Below, in pieces: positions 44,870-56,139 of a stretch of 64,000 nucleotides of DNA (positions are counted from its first letter, which is position 1; every line of letters begins with the position of its first letter). Location of the stretch: the NCBI GenBank assembly GCA_033239525.1, contig BSYO01000025.1, positions 10,946,001 to 11,010,000 of the forward strand. Direction: 5' to 3'. Below the pieces are notes generated by a model. That model did not search any database and was not told the origin of the DNA. It saw only the letters and a program-made list of their open reading frames with translations. A program made the position numbers and the translations under genes. Source of the stretch: Nepenthes gracilis. Its lineage: Eukaryota > Streptophyta > Magnoliopsida > Caryophyllales > Nepenthaceae.

Positions 44870-45590
44870 CAAAGCCACTTAAGAAAGCGGAAGGAGAAAA
44901 TCTAGCCAAATACTGCGATTTTCATCTATCTTCCAAACATTTCACGGAAGACTACAAGACGTTTCAGTGAGAGATCGAGGAGCTCATTTGGAGGGGACAC
45001 CTCACCAGGTTCGTCAGGAACCCTAGACAAAACTCTGGAACCTCAGGAAGGAAAAAATCAGAGCCTTTCCCATCACGGAATCGGTTCACACTTGAAGTTG
45101 TCAATATGATCACAACCCAACCAGCCAAGACCCCAGAGGATTACAAGGAGCAATAGGTTGGGCAAAAGAAATAGCGCACAGAGGATAACATCATTAGCTT
45201 TAATAATGACCTAAGCCATGTAATCTCCCCCCATGTAGATCCCATTATTGTATCCGCACTCATTTTGGACGGTAGTATCGACTATCAATTAAAACAAGTT
45301 TTCGTTGATAATAGAAGTTCCCATGATTTGCTTTATCTCTATACATTTTTAAAACTTGGTTTAAAGAAAATTCAATTGAAACCTGGCAAAGGTTCACTCT
45401 ATGGCCTTGATAATGAGCCAGTAGTTGTCCAAGGAATGATCTAGTTGGAGATCACCCTGGGCATGTATCCAAGAATGACAAGTCACACACTCACCTTCTT
45501 GATCGTCGATCTGCCCTCCGTGTATAACGTGATTCTAGGCCGCCCTTGCCTAGCAACGTTTGAGCTATCACTTCAATACTCCACTTTAAA
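44870..45590 (+). pseudogene. Gag C-terminus and protease of Tat-1
   Basis: CDFHLSSKHFTEDYKTFQ, then a TAG, then EIEELIWRGHLTRFVRNP (about 44915-45025) matches the knuckle-like gag end of Tat elements (YCDFHxDxGHxTEDCxxLKxEIExLIxxGHL). The protease at about 45235-45590 includes ALILDGSIDYQLKQVFVDNR, where D-N-R-S-S replaces the usual D-x-G-S-S active site, followed by LPSVYNVILGRPCLA. Confidence 0.75.
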
Positions 45591-45769
45591 ATAAAATTTC
45601 CAATAGCATACGGAATTGGTAAAGTATTGGGCGACCAAGTCACTAGGAGGGCATGCTACATGTCCCAAATCGCTCCAAGTGGCAGCACAAAAGTGGTAGG
45701 AGAGCTTGACCATCGAGATGAAGCAAACCTACAACAAGAGTAGCCCGGTGAAGCAACCGATCTAATCCC

Positions 45770-47000
45770 ATTGACATGCCTGAAATTTCGGTTGGAGTAA
45801 TGGTCCATAAGTTGGGCCTCGATCCCGATCGCAAACCCGTTAGGCAAAAGTAGATGAACCATTCCGTGAAAAAGTTGATTGCCATTCGGAAGGAGGTAAA
45901 GAAGCTGTTGGACACCGGCTTCATCAGATAAGTCCAGTACGCCTATTTGTTATCCAACATCATTCTTGTAAAAAAGAGCAACGGAAAATGGCAAATGTTC
46001 ATTGACTTTACCAAGCATTAACAAAGCCTATCCGAATGACAGCTTTTCTTTACCCATGATCGACCTATTGGTGGACTCAATATTAGGCCACGAGCTGTTG
46101 AGCTTCGTGGATGTGTACTCGGGCTATAACCAGATCCGAATGAGCCCTAAGGACGAGGAGAACACTTCATTCATGGACCATGGCACTTATTGCTATAAGG
46201 TGATACCATTCGATCTAAAGAACGCGGATGTGATCTACTAGCGGCTCGTGAACAAGATATTTGAAAAGTAGATCGGCTACAATATGGAAGTGTACATCGA
46301 TGGCTTGCTCGTCAAGAGTAAGACCACCAATGGCCATATTCGCGATCTAGTTGAGTCCTTCGAGGTGCTCCGCGGGCATCAAATGAAACTAAACCCTTCT
46401 AAGTGTGTCTTCGGGGTATCCTTAGGGAAGTTCTTGGGTTTTATCGTCTCTCAATGAGGGATTGAGGCAAACTCTGAGAAAATTAAGGCCCTCATAGATA
46501 TAACTCCACCGCGAAGCGTCAAAGACGTCCAAAGGCTAACCGGGAGACTGGCAGCTTTGTCCCGCTTCTTGTCCAAGTCAGGGGACAAGTACCAACCTTT
46601 CTTCAAGGTATTAAGAGGAACCAAAGCAAACGGGCTCCAGTGGACTGTAGATTGTTAGGCAGCCTTTAATAAGTTGAAGTAGTACCTAGCCAGTCCATCG
46701 CTGCTGACGTTACCCAAGGATGGAGAGGAATTATACCTCTACCTGATAGTGTCGGAGGTGGCTCTCAGCTCTATCCTCATAAGCCAAGACTGCGACTCTC
46801 AGCGGCCGATCTACTATGTAAGCAAAATGTTGACTAGCGCACAGACACGCTACCCGACCAATCTCTGTAGAGTATTATATAGAAACACGATACTTTTGGA
46901 CGGCTAATAAAGTGGGCTATCGAATTGGGAGAGTTCAACATTAAATTCTGACCCAGGCCAGCCATCAAAGGGCAGGCCCTGGCTGAATTTATTGTCGAGA
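45770..47000 (+). pseudogene. Reverse transcriptase and RNase H of Tat-1
   Basis: RT: ACLSLPMIDLLVDSILGHEL-like segment in the open stretch 46002-46241, with LLSFVDVYSGYNQIRMSPKD (D of SFVDVYSGYNQI is catalytic) and TYCYKVIPFDLKNA. Then a TAG, RLVNKIFEK, a TAG, and IGYNMEVYIDGLLVKS, in which the YVDD box has become YIDG. VSLGKFLGFIVSQ marks the end of RT. The RNase H region follows (LYLYLIVSEVALSSILI, about 46727-46780). Several stops are TAG where Gln is expected. Confidence 0.8.
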
Positions 47001-47039
47001 CTACGACACCAGTTCTAGATGAACAGTCCGCTGAAGATG

Positions 47040-47410
47040 CAAAACAACATGGGAAAGAGCCAAAATGGGTCCCCAACGTAGACGAATCGTCTACGGACTC
47101 GAGCAGGGGAGTTGGAGTGGTCTTGAGGATCCCTGATGGGTTCGAGATAAGATATTCCTAAGACTTGACTTCCCAGCAACTAATAACGTTACTGAATACG
47201 AAACCTTGTTGACTGGGTTAAGGCTAGCTAAAGAATACTCAGCTAAACTATTGACCATTTATAACTACTTTGAGCTGGTCATCAACCGGGTTAACGGGAG
47301 CTTTGAGGCATGCAACCCTCACTTGGCTAAATACTTGGCTAATGTGAAGGAAACCAGCCAAAAATTTGACAAGGTGACCCTTGTTCACATTCCCAAAATT
47401 AAGAACTAGA
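47040..47410 (+). pseudogene. Second (archaeal-type) RNase H of Tat-1
   Basis: WVPNVDESSTDSSRGVGVVL (catalytic Asp in NVDESS), then TNNVTEYETLLTGLRLAKEY (catalytic Glu), then FELVINRVNGSFEACNPHLA, KYLANVKETSQKFDKVTLVH, matching the extra RNase H of Tat-lineage elements. Its counterpart in Tat-2 is at 59728-60067. One frameshift lies near 47160. Confidence 0.8.
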
Positions 47411-47541
47411 ATGCCGACCAACTTACAAGGGTAGTGGCGTTAGAAAACCTAGAACATTACTCAATGGACATACGGGAGGTCCTAAGCACTTCTAGCACGG
47501 AAGAACAAGAAACAATGCAAATCTCCGACATCGAAAGCTGA

Positions 47542-48772
47542 ATGGCGCCTTACAAGAGATACTTGGAGAATGGGGCACTACCAGATGATGTGGACGAAGC
47601 TAAACAGATCAAGAAGATGGTCGGCTGGTATACCATAGTCGACAGACGGTTATATCGCCGTAGCTATTCAATTCCATATCTCAAATGCTTAACCCCTAAA
47701 GAGGCAGACAACGCCTTGAGTGAAGTCCTCCTTGGGATCTGCGGATCGCATATAGGTGGTAAAAACCTAACATTCAAAATCATGCGCCGGGATATTTTCT
47801 GGCAAACAATGAAAAAGGACGCCCTCGACTTTGTAAAAAGATGTGAAAATTGCCAGCTCACGGTAATTTTCACTATCAACCGCCTACTGAGTTGAGATCA
47901 CTCCAAACTCCTTTGCCTTTTGTGTAATGGGGGCTCGATATTCTCGGCCCATTTTTCATCACAATGGGGCAAAGAAAATTCATCATCGTGGGTATCGACT
48001 ACTTCACCAAGTGGGTGAAAAGCTGCACTTGGCCAAAATCACAGAGCACAACACCTTAGAATTTGTCCGCCACAACATAGTTAGTAGGTTTGACCTTTCC
48101 GAGATCATCGTGATTGACAATGAAACCCAATTCTCCGAAAAATGCTTCACCAAGTATTGCACCAATCTAACTATCAGATTAGTTCACACATCGGTGGTGT
48201 ACCCGTAGGCCAACGGATAGGTAGAGGTCACCAACCGCACGCTACTCAACGGTTTGAACACCAAACTGGATGATGCTGGGGGCTCTTGGGTCGACGAGTT
48301 ATCATCCATCCTGTAATCTTACAAGATAACTCCAAAGGAACCAACTCGCGAGACACCTTTTAGTCTCCATTATGGGACTAAAGCGGTAATTTCGATTGAG
48401 ATTGGGCTTCCAAGCCTTAGGATTAAATCTTTTGACCTACAAGGCAACTCCCAGAAAATTCAGGAATACCTAGATTTACCGAGGGAAGTCCACGACGCTG
48501 CCAGACTGAGGACAACGGCATATTAACAGCGAGTCACGCGATATTATAACAAGAGAGTAAAAGCACGGGAATTCGAAGTTGGGGACATGGTCTTGCGAAG
48601 TATCGAGGCTACGGGCAAGACTACCAACCGGAGTAACCTTTTTCCAAATTGGGAGGGTCCTTTTCTAGTCTCGGCCATTCTGCTGAATGGACTATACAAA
48701 TTCCGAACCCAGAGTGGCAAGTTGGCTCCATGGGCGTGGAATGCAATCCACCTCAAGTGCTACTTCCAGTAA
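47542..48772 (+). pseudogene. Integrase of Tat-1, broken
   Basis: 47542-47895: YLKCLTPKEADNALSEVLLG, then CGSHIGGKNLTFKIMRRDIF and WQTMKKDALDFVKRCENCQL (H-H-C-C zinc-binding domain). The catalytic core reads RKFIIVGIDYFTKWVKSCTW in a shifted frame (about 47968-48030). IVIDNETQFSEKCFTKYCTN precedes VVYP, TAG, ANG, TAG, VEVTNRTLL, where relatives have PQANGQVE. The tail at 48587-48772 includes NLFPNWEGPFLVSAIL and ends WNAIHLKCYFQ. Confidence 0.83.
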
Positions 48773-48927
48773 GGGCACAGGTAAGTCATCCATGTGCATC
48801 CTTGTAACTATACTTGATGTTTATTGTATTTAACCATTGCATTGTGCAGTTTTTCCTTTCCCATCCATATGCATATATATCTGTTTGTAGGTTTACATGA
48901 CCTAAATTATTTCTAAGTTGAGAGGAT

Positions 48928-49147
48928 TTTTACCTGATCGTAACTAAACTTTGATCATTCAGGTGACCTAAAAGCGGTCATAACTAAACTCTGGTCATCT
49001 AGGCAACTCACGAGCTATCGTAATTAAACACTGGTCGTGCAGGCAGCCCACGAGCGGTTGTAACTAAACCTTGGTCATCCAAGCTGCCCATCTAATCATC
49101 CAAGTGGCCTACTGACGATCGAATTAAACCTTGGTCATCCAAGTGAT
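48928..49147 (+). repeat. 3' minisatellite of Tat-1, about five units of 40-42 bp
   Basis: Units share CGGTCATAACTAAACTCTGG followed by TCATCTAGGC or TCATCCAAGC (GTGACCTAAAAGCGG..., ACTCACGAGC..., GCCCACGAGC...). It starts soon after pol and ends where the antisense ORF tail begins. The same consensus, more GC-rich, occurs at 61390-61700 in Tat-2. Confidence 0.8.
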
Positions 49148-49189
49148 CTCTCCTAAAGTCATTAGGGTGCTTCCTCACAAGCTCCAATA

Positions 49190-49723
49190 GCTTTGCCATG
49201 GCAGCAATCTCTGCCTTCTTCAACGTCATGGTGAAGGCTTTTGGAGCCTTGCCCCAATCCCGAGACAAGGGCCATGACTCAACAATGTGAACAAAGAAGA
49301 AATGATTTTTCCAGTTCTTCAATGAATCGTAAATGGCGTTGTTGATCGGAAGGTCTCTAGGGGTCAGAGAAATCCATCTGCGCTCTGTATAAAGTGAAAC
49401 ATCACCCTCACAGCATCGACCATCATCATCCAAGAGTGATGACGTATGAAGATGCACATGGAGTAGAGATATTGCACGACATTAGCATGGAGCTATGAGA
49501 TGGGCACCTAAAAAGTAGTAAGGATGTCGAGTAGCTCTGAGGGACCAAAAATGAAGCCCGCTCCTCAAGTGGGCCTCATACATGGTGATGCTCCCCTCAG
49601 GAGGTAGCGTGCTCGATCTTCCTTGTTGGGGACTCTAAAGACGATCTTCTTAGGAATGTTGTACTTGACATACAACTCCTTCACATTACTGGCGCTGAGA
49701 ACTGAGGCAATTTGGGAAGCCAT
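49190..49723 (-). pseudogene. Antisense ORF of Tat-1 (Transposase_28-like), broken
   Basis: Starts with ATG at 49723 on the minus strand: MASQIASVLSASNVKELYVK, YNIPKKIVFRVPNKEDRARY. A frameshift follows, then ITMYEAHLRSGLHF. Another shift leads to LHANVVQYLYSMCIF, VDAVRVMFHFIQSADG, and then SLKNWKNHFFFVHIVESWPL (minus 49092-49457 frame). The blocks match in order the antisense ORF of Tat-2 (VYEHHLKGGLRYP, LHPNAVHYLVTLCVF, KVIFHFSESED, SVKNWKHS). They resemble the plant family annotated as putative gypsy-type transposon protein (Pfam Transposase_28). Function unknown. The frame runs on into the minisatellite, where meaning is lost. Confidence 0.7.
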
Positions 49724-50396
49724 GGAAGCAGAGGAAGATAGCGGAATGCTTAGAATTTTTCAGGAAAAAAAGATAAAGGAAAGTGTGAAAAGTTTGAAAT
49801 GTAACGGACGGAATACTTAAAGGTGCGTAAATGCTCGGGAAGGGAGAATTGTCTCGTAAACACGCACCTATCATTGTTGACAAGTGTCACTCTTTGAAAG
49901 GGTACAGACAACTCAGATCCCCTGGCGCATTAATTATCAGGATAGTAAATTCACTACGTGCAGACTCGTGGCTAACTTTTTAGTTGATAAAAAGGTGGCA
50001 TGATGGCGCATCGTTTCAACTGGCGTCTGTCCTCCGGATTTTGGCCTAGACGATCAATAATTCGGTCCACTCTTCCTTCACAAGTTCTTCGAATTTTGAA
50101 CTAGATAGTCAATAAATCCGATCAACTCTTCCTTCACAACTTCTCTGGATTTTGGCCTAGATGGTCAACAAATAGGGTGAATAATTTTCTCAGCCAGTTC
50201 TCCACAAATTGACTAACGATCAACAGCTGCGAGTCGTCACTAGGAAGGTAACCCAACCACTAGCGTCCTATCCTAAACATATTAGAGGTCGGAATCCCAA
50301 GCCACAACATGGGGGGCTAGTAATGGGTACGCCAGTAATGGGCTGACCAGAGAAAGAGAAATGTCCCAGATCTGTAACAGCCCCCTAACGCCTAAT

Positions 50397-50530
50397 CGGT
50401 CAATGCTTTTCATTGACCGATCAAAAGGCCAATGAGCCAGGAGAAGCCCAAGAATGAGACGACCCACTTAGGTCCAAGACGGTCAACACTTTCATTAACC
50501 GGATCCATGCGAGATGGTTAATGCTTCCAT
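50397..50530. repeat. Three related W-box hairpins in the Tat-1 LTR
   Basis: CGGTCAATG, a CTTTT loop, then CATTGACCG (50397-50419) is a perfect 9-bp inverted repeat. Decayed relatives are CGGTCAACACTTTCATTAACCG-like at about 50480-50501 and GGTTAATGCTTCCATTGATCG-like at about 50516-50536. Each arm holds a TTGAC/GTCAA core or a one-base derivative. Confidence 0.6.
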
Positions 50531-50887
50531 TGATCGAAAGTATGACCACTTGGCCATCTACAGACCAGGTTTGAAGTGGGCTAAGTTCAATTTGGTCCAT
50601 ACGACAGTCCTCGACCAGTAACGGTCTTCTCCCCTAATTTCACGCTCTTCACAGAAGACAATCTCCATGGCAACGGTCACCAACAGATTCAACGCACATC
50701 CCTAAAGGAAGGCGCTAGAATCCCTTCCCTGTCTACTGAAAACCCTAATGGTTACAAAATACAGAAGGGAGGTAATCAATCTGGCGACCGTTACTGCCAT
50801 AAAAGTTTCATACCAGAAAAGGCAGCAATCCCAATAGAGTACAGGAATCAAGCCTTTCTGTATAAGGAAGACAGCCCGAAGCAACGT

Positions 50888-50897
50888 CTATAAAAGG
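50888..50897 (+). promoter_or_regulatory. TATA box of the Tat-1 LTR
   Basis: CTATAAAAGG with a downstream pyrimidine-rich leader and upstream repeated GGTCAA motifs. A good plant TATA box by sequence; now part of a 3' LTR. Confidence 0.6.
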
Positions 50898-51362
50898 CCC
50901 TGGAGTCCTCACTTCAGGGCATGCCTTTTTTCATTGACAAAAAGCTTACACGTTTTAACTCCACGGATTCACTTGCTCACCAAGGCTCTTTGCAAAAAAA
51001 GCTCTCACACTTCTGACGGCAAACTCTCTCTCTCTCTCGCTCTTCGCCACTCTGTTCCTAGTGAATACAATGTCTAGAGCCTTTGCTCCTCATGAGCCAA
51101 CAAAGCCTCTCTCTACGAGAGCACCCACTCACCTCAAATACTCTTAGCATTCCTTTGCATCCTTTATATTTTGTCTTCTTATTTTGAAAGCTATTTGCTA
51201 ATTTGAGCGTCGGAGTGTTTACGGTAGGACAATCTCCCGCCTTCACCTGATCACTTGTTCGTAGTTGTGGTATACAGAATCCAGACTCAGTGGACGGAGT
51301 TGGATTCAGACAATCGACTTGACTCGAATCTGTTCAAAACTTAAATTCAGGACGCATCAACA

Positions 51363-54300
51363 ATAAATAGATTTTTCAGAACAATAAACAAAAATTAGTA
51401 GATATAATCTTTGGACTTTATCTTATAAATGGTAATATCTAAAGCTGATTTTTTGTACTATAAAGTTAGATATAATAGTGACACGTCAATCCTTTATGTT
51501 GATTTTGTAAGCTCCATAACATATATTTTCATGATTTTCAATGTAATGGCTTAATGTTGAGATGTCCCTTTGTACCAACAGATGCCTTGCTCTCTTTATT
51601 TGTATAATTTCTATTCTTCACACAAAGATGTCTTATTTTTATTTAAAAAAATTAGATCACATGTTAAAGAATATCTGTCTTCTCTTGAGTAGAAAATTTT
51701 CATGTTGTTGTAGAAAGAATTTTGTATTTCACATATATTTTCTTTGAGAGCGGGTTTTATAATTATATGCTTGTACGAGTGAAAGAATGGAGATATCACA
51801 CTTGAATAAAATCTTCAATGTTTGAGTCTTGATTATTTTGTAAGGTTTAATCTTCATCTAAAAAGATAAAATCAATGTAGTGTATTTAAAATTTTAAGTA
51901 TGGTTTTGGCCATTGGATATACCTATTATTGAACCAATATAAATACAATGTTAAATTTCTTCTTTTTTAATCTTTACATACCTATTATATTTTATTTAAC
52001 TATGCATATATAATATTTTAACAACTGAAATTATTAAAGTTGAAAATAACCCAATTTACCTTAAATTGATTATTTGGACAACAGACTTGATTTGACTGCA
52101 TCTGTTTCGTCCTTCCCCATGGGAGAGAATGTACTACTTGGAATAATAGTTTAAAAGGAGCTGTGCTCATTACTATTGTCAGTTGCTATGATGTGAGCTG
52201 CAATATACTTATCAAAGTTTAGGTTGTATAGAAAAAAAATCTCATTTCCTTTAAATAGGCTAAATTATAATAATTTTTATTGGGTACATTTTAGAACAAG
52301 ATCAATCCGACTCCATATAATATGGACATCATGAATTGCTAACTTATAAAAAAATATAAAACAACCGAGTTATTAGGCTTGAAACGAAGATAATCATTAA
52401 TCTCTTAGGATACCTGACACATTGACAGACCGAAAGACTAAATTATTGAAAGTATTAAAGATTGAGGTACAAAATGGTCCGATAAAAGATTAAACTAGGT
52501 ATTAAATTTAGAAAAACGATTATAAAAATCGAAAGCTAAGCAATTGCATTAAATATGCATTTATAATCACTAAATGACAAGTATTAAAATCTAAGTTGTT
52601 ATAAACTTATGTAACGGTTAAGATTTTAACCAATATAACGTTTTTAGTTATTTTAAAATTCAATTCACAAAAAGCAGATAGATTAAAGAAAGGTATGCTC
52701 AAAAAAGTGAAACAAAAATCACAGTCGCACTTTCATTATTGATTATCAGATAAATATTCTTAAAAATATACGTAAAAGCTTATTCTGACCTAAAAATCAA
52801 TAACTAAAGCATTTCTACAATTCTCATGTCCTTTAAAGCAAATTCTTAACAAATATCCACATGGTTAGCACATATCATTATTGGTAAAATATTCGAGACA
52901 TTATCATCAAATATGTACTTCTATGATAATTTCTATATATTTTTATGGTTTAAGACCGTTGGGTCTTCTTTCCTTTTAGGGTAATAAGTGGTCTGAGTTA
53001 AATTTTAATATATTACATTAATCTTAATTTTTTAAATTATAAGAACAAATCTCAACTATTAATATAATAAAAGAAATAGTATATGAGAGATTATAATAAA
53101 ACTCCAATAAAGATGAAAAGCAAAAAAGTTTCTGTTAAGTTTATAAGATGACAGACTCTCAAAGAACAATAAATAATTTATGTATTTTTAGATTTTATTT
53201 TATGTCATTGAGCCCTAAAAAGGGAATAGAAATGAGCTAATCCCACATTGAAATGGAAAAGAATATCACTTAATTATATAAATGGGATGAGAAAAACTAA
53301 TCATTTTAAGTTGGGGAGTTTCATCTCTGATAAAGATAAAAAGGTTTATTCTCTATAACTTAATTAATTGTGATTAAATTATTTTAAAAAATAAAAAAAT
53401 TGATTAAAATTAATCATTTTAAAATAATTAGATCATAATTATTATTTAAAAATAAATAATTAAGATAAAAAAATAAATATTTTTATTTTTTTAAGAGGTA
53501 AAACCCCACTCAATCCATGTCAGGTTATTTTGAAAAATATATCTTTTTATGGGGGCTTAAAGTGGACACAACTCATGATCTTGTTGAACTAAATCCACCA
53601 CATCCTTCCATCGGCTTTTCTTCCATGATAATTAATAAATAAATCAAAAAATAAATAAGTATACAGTCTATCCTCCATCACAACCGTTCTTTACACGCAC
53701 CGGGCAGATCATTCACCCATTGAAGTGTGTGAAAGGGCCGCCTATCAGGTAGATTCCTTCATCGTTGTCAAACATATCGCCACTAATAATTGGAAAATTC
53801 TCAACTGCTGAACCAAAAATTACTTTTAATTATTTTAAAATATTTTTAATAATGTAATATTTTACCTATTTATTTATATTAATAAATCAATTTAAAAATA
53901 ATTTAACTGATAAATTTTACTTTATCTTATACTATCCTAAATGTGAATGAAAAATATCCCCCAAGTACTTTATTTAAAGATAAGATATGAGGCGGTGATA
54001 CTAAAGAAAAGAAGCTGTCGGCTTTGTTAAAGGCTGGGCTGTACACCATTCAGTTGTGGGCTCTATACTAACCGGCGTTATACTAAATAAATATCTTTTT
54101 TTTTTATTTATTTTGAAGGAAATGATGAATTTGATGAAATTAAAATATATATATATATTTATTTATTTTGTTTATATATTATTATGAGGTAATTAAAAAC
54201 GAGGGTAAAAAAGTAAAACTGTGAGAAGTTCTCTCTTTACAAAGATGAACTAAAATGGACGTAAATAAAGGCTTTTAATGGGAAATTATTTATCTGAATG

Positions 54301-55138
54301 GCTTTGATGACAAGAGAAATTTCATTGCTTTCTTTAACGGTTAAACTTATCTTAGAATAATCACACGGTGGATATTCGCGCTTATTTAACAAAGATCGTA
54401 ATGCCTATATTTTTGAGGTATCATTCTGTCTTTTGCATAAGAAGAAGGCAGTTAAATCCATTATGAACATTTTATACAGTAAGAATGTTCTTAATATCGA
54501 TACCACCCTTCAAATTCACGGTGCAGCTGTATTTCAGAATGATAATACCTGTAAAATATTTGATCAACTTTCTATCGTTCCTTTGAAAGTTAAGTTCAAA
54601 CTGATTTTATCGCTTGTACTCTTTTTAATAATATTAAAAACCTATGTGATCTTATTACGTGAACGTAACTCTCATTTAAAGAGTAGACAACAAAAGTTTA
54701 TTTATATTGTTTGTTTAAATTCTTATCTTAATTTCACTGTTACTCATAATAATTATTTCTTTTGTCAGCTATTTTTATTTTTCTAATTTTCTCACTGATT
54801 TTTTCCCCTTTAATTAAGTTATCTTATAATTTATTTGCTCAAATGTAGGGTAAATCATGGATGGGTTGTGGTTTTTTACCCTCTTTTAAGGTGCAGAGAA
54901 AACAAAAAGATGAAAAAGCAGGAATCTTTCAATGCAAAATTTTCAAAAGAGAATTGCTAAAGCACGCAAATGAGGGCTTTAAAGCTGCTTGCACATGAAG
55001 TTAAGCACCCTTAGTAATCTTAACTTTTTTTTCAACTCATCCATTACAACAAGGATCTCCACTACATTAGGTAATTAAGCTTTTTATAATTGAATAAAAA
55101 TCAAGTAGTTTTAATTTTTATTTAAAAATAATTGATTG
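51363..55138. other. AT-rich intergenic DNA, no supported gene
   Basis: Very AT-rich, with no protein family match. The 117-codon ORF at 54433-54786 has a hydrophobic stretch (LILSLVLFLIILKTYVILL) but no recognisable family and random-looking composition, so I do not call it a gene. Near 53245-53320, TAATCCCACATTGAAATGGA followed by TATATAAATGGGATGAG resembles a TRIM-type LTR fragment. No RNA gene was seen. Confidence 0.4.
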
Positions 55139-56042
55139 TGTTGGATCCAGTACCAGCAGGGCCCAAGAAATCGTGAGGACCAATTCGGAAAGCAGCAGCC
55201 CGAGCGACAACTCGGCCCAATACTTAAATTGGCCTACGTGGTAATCCAGCACTCACGACCAATTGATGTCTTCTGCAACTCATTAATGCGGCTGCAGAGC
55301 GGTAGGAACGGCGCAGAGGAAATAAGCAAATGAGGAGAATGTCAGTGCTGCCAGCCGCAACTCACGCCGCTGTTCACAGTTCTCCAACTAATCTCAAAGT
55401 GAGAGGCAGACTATGCATGGCCTGTGAGGCACAACGGTCTCCTCGCCACCACAAGGCGACAACCGACACATTGGCGACCACTACTGGGTAACGGACAACA
55501 AATCCCATTAAGAAAGATTCTCGCGCTCAAAAGCTCCAGGCTAAGGAGCCAATAAATTCCCTCTCCTCTCACAGGAAAAAGGGATCGATCAAGCAATCGG
55601 ACTTCAAGCACTTGACTTAACATTGAGTAGCAAAATGCTCGTTCCAGAGTTCAAACACTCAAAACAGTGCCTAGACTCTACCTCCGTAACCTTACTTGGA
55701 CGTTCGGAGAGTGAGCCACCCTCAGTGGTGTATACAAGGAGCCAGGCTTCCTGCTAAATGCTCATCAATCTCTCACCCTTACATTCACGCATCCCCAACG
55801 CATTCACAGCATACCTTCCACGCACCTCTAAGCATGCACCCCTTTTCATTCAGGAGCGGGTCCAATTCCTCGTGGAAGAGGTGGGAGAGATGATGTGGGA
55901 TCTCTGACCTCTTGTTTGTCGTTTGTGTCATGCAGGTTTCAAGTTCACAGTGACGAAGACAGGACCCACTCAAGATCCTGCACAGATAAGGAATCAGAAG
56001 GCTCCATAATTCGTGCGATAACTCAGGACCGGGGACGCAACA
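55139..56042 (+). repeat. 5' LTR of Tat-2 (904 bp)
   Basis: Starts TGTTGGATCCAG and ends GGGGACGCAACA, an inverted TGTTG/CAACA pair, immediately followed by the primer-binding site. The short ORFs in it are fortuitous. A possible TATA (CAATAAATTCCC) lies near 55550. Confidence 0.85.
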
Positions 56043-56090
56043 TTGGCGCCGTCTATGGAGACGCAACATTGGTGTCGTTTGTGGAAACGT
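56033..56090 (+). repeat. LTR end plus primer-binding site, duplicated in tandem
   Basis: GACGCAACATTGGCGCCGTC then TATGGA, followed at once by GACGCAACATTGGTGTCGTT then TGTGGA. The first copy (primer site 56043-56060) begins TGGCGCCGT, the start expected for a tRNA-Asp-type primer site as in many Tat/Athila elements; the second copy has TGGTGTCGT, three transitions away. The LTR boundary is placed at the first copy because it is the better primer match. Confidence 0.75.
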
Positions 56091-56139
56091 GACAAAAAGT
56101 CTACTGTCTCCTTTCAACACTCACTCCTTTACAACAAGA

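Larger units (their letters stand above)
44740..51362 (+). mobile_element. Ty3/gypsy Tat-lineage element Tat-1 (5' truncated)
   Basis: Recognisable sequence begins in the C-terminal part of gag (about 44870) with no 5' LTR or primer site. It then has protease, RT, RNase H, a second (archaeal-type) RNase H, integrase (to 48772), a minisatellite (48928-49147), an antisense ORF (about 49190-49723) and a 3' LTR ending at 51362. The second RNase H, antisense ORF and 3' tandem repeats are traits reported for the Tat lineage. It abuts chromovirus B in the same orientation, so the two missing LTRs may have gone in one deletion. Confidence 0.85.
49875..51362 (+). repeat. 3' LTR of Tat-1 (left end uncertain)
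   Basis: The right end GACGCATCAACA is like the Tat-2 LTR end GGGGACGCAACA. The left end is placed at TGTTGACAAG because it forms an inverted pair with TCAACA, but the 5' LTR is absent for comparison, so the left boundary is tentative. TATA box at 50888-50897 (CTATAAAAGG), CT-rich leader (about 51015-51050). Upstream are several GGTCAA/TTGACC motifs, some as hairpins (50397-50530). Confidence 0.6.

Noticed and set aside
54433..54786. 117-codon ORF with a hydrophobic stretch
   Set aside because: AT-rich composition, no family resemblance, no flanking gene signals; judged random.
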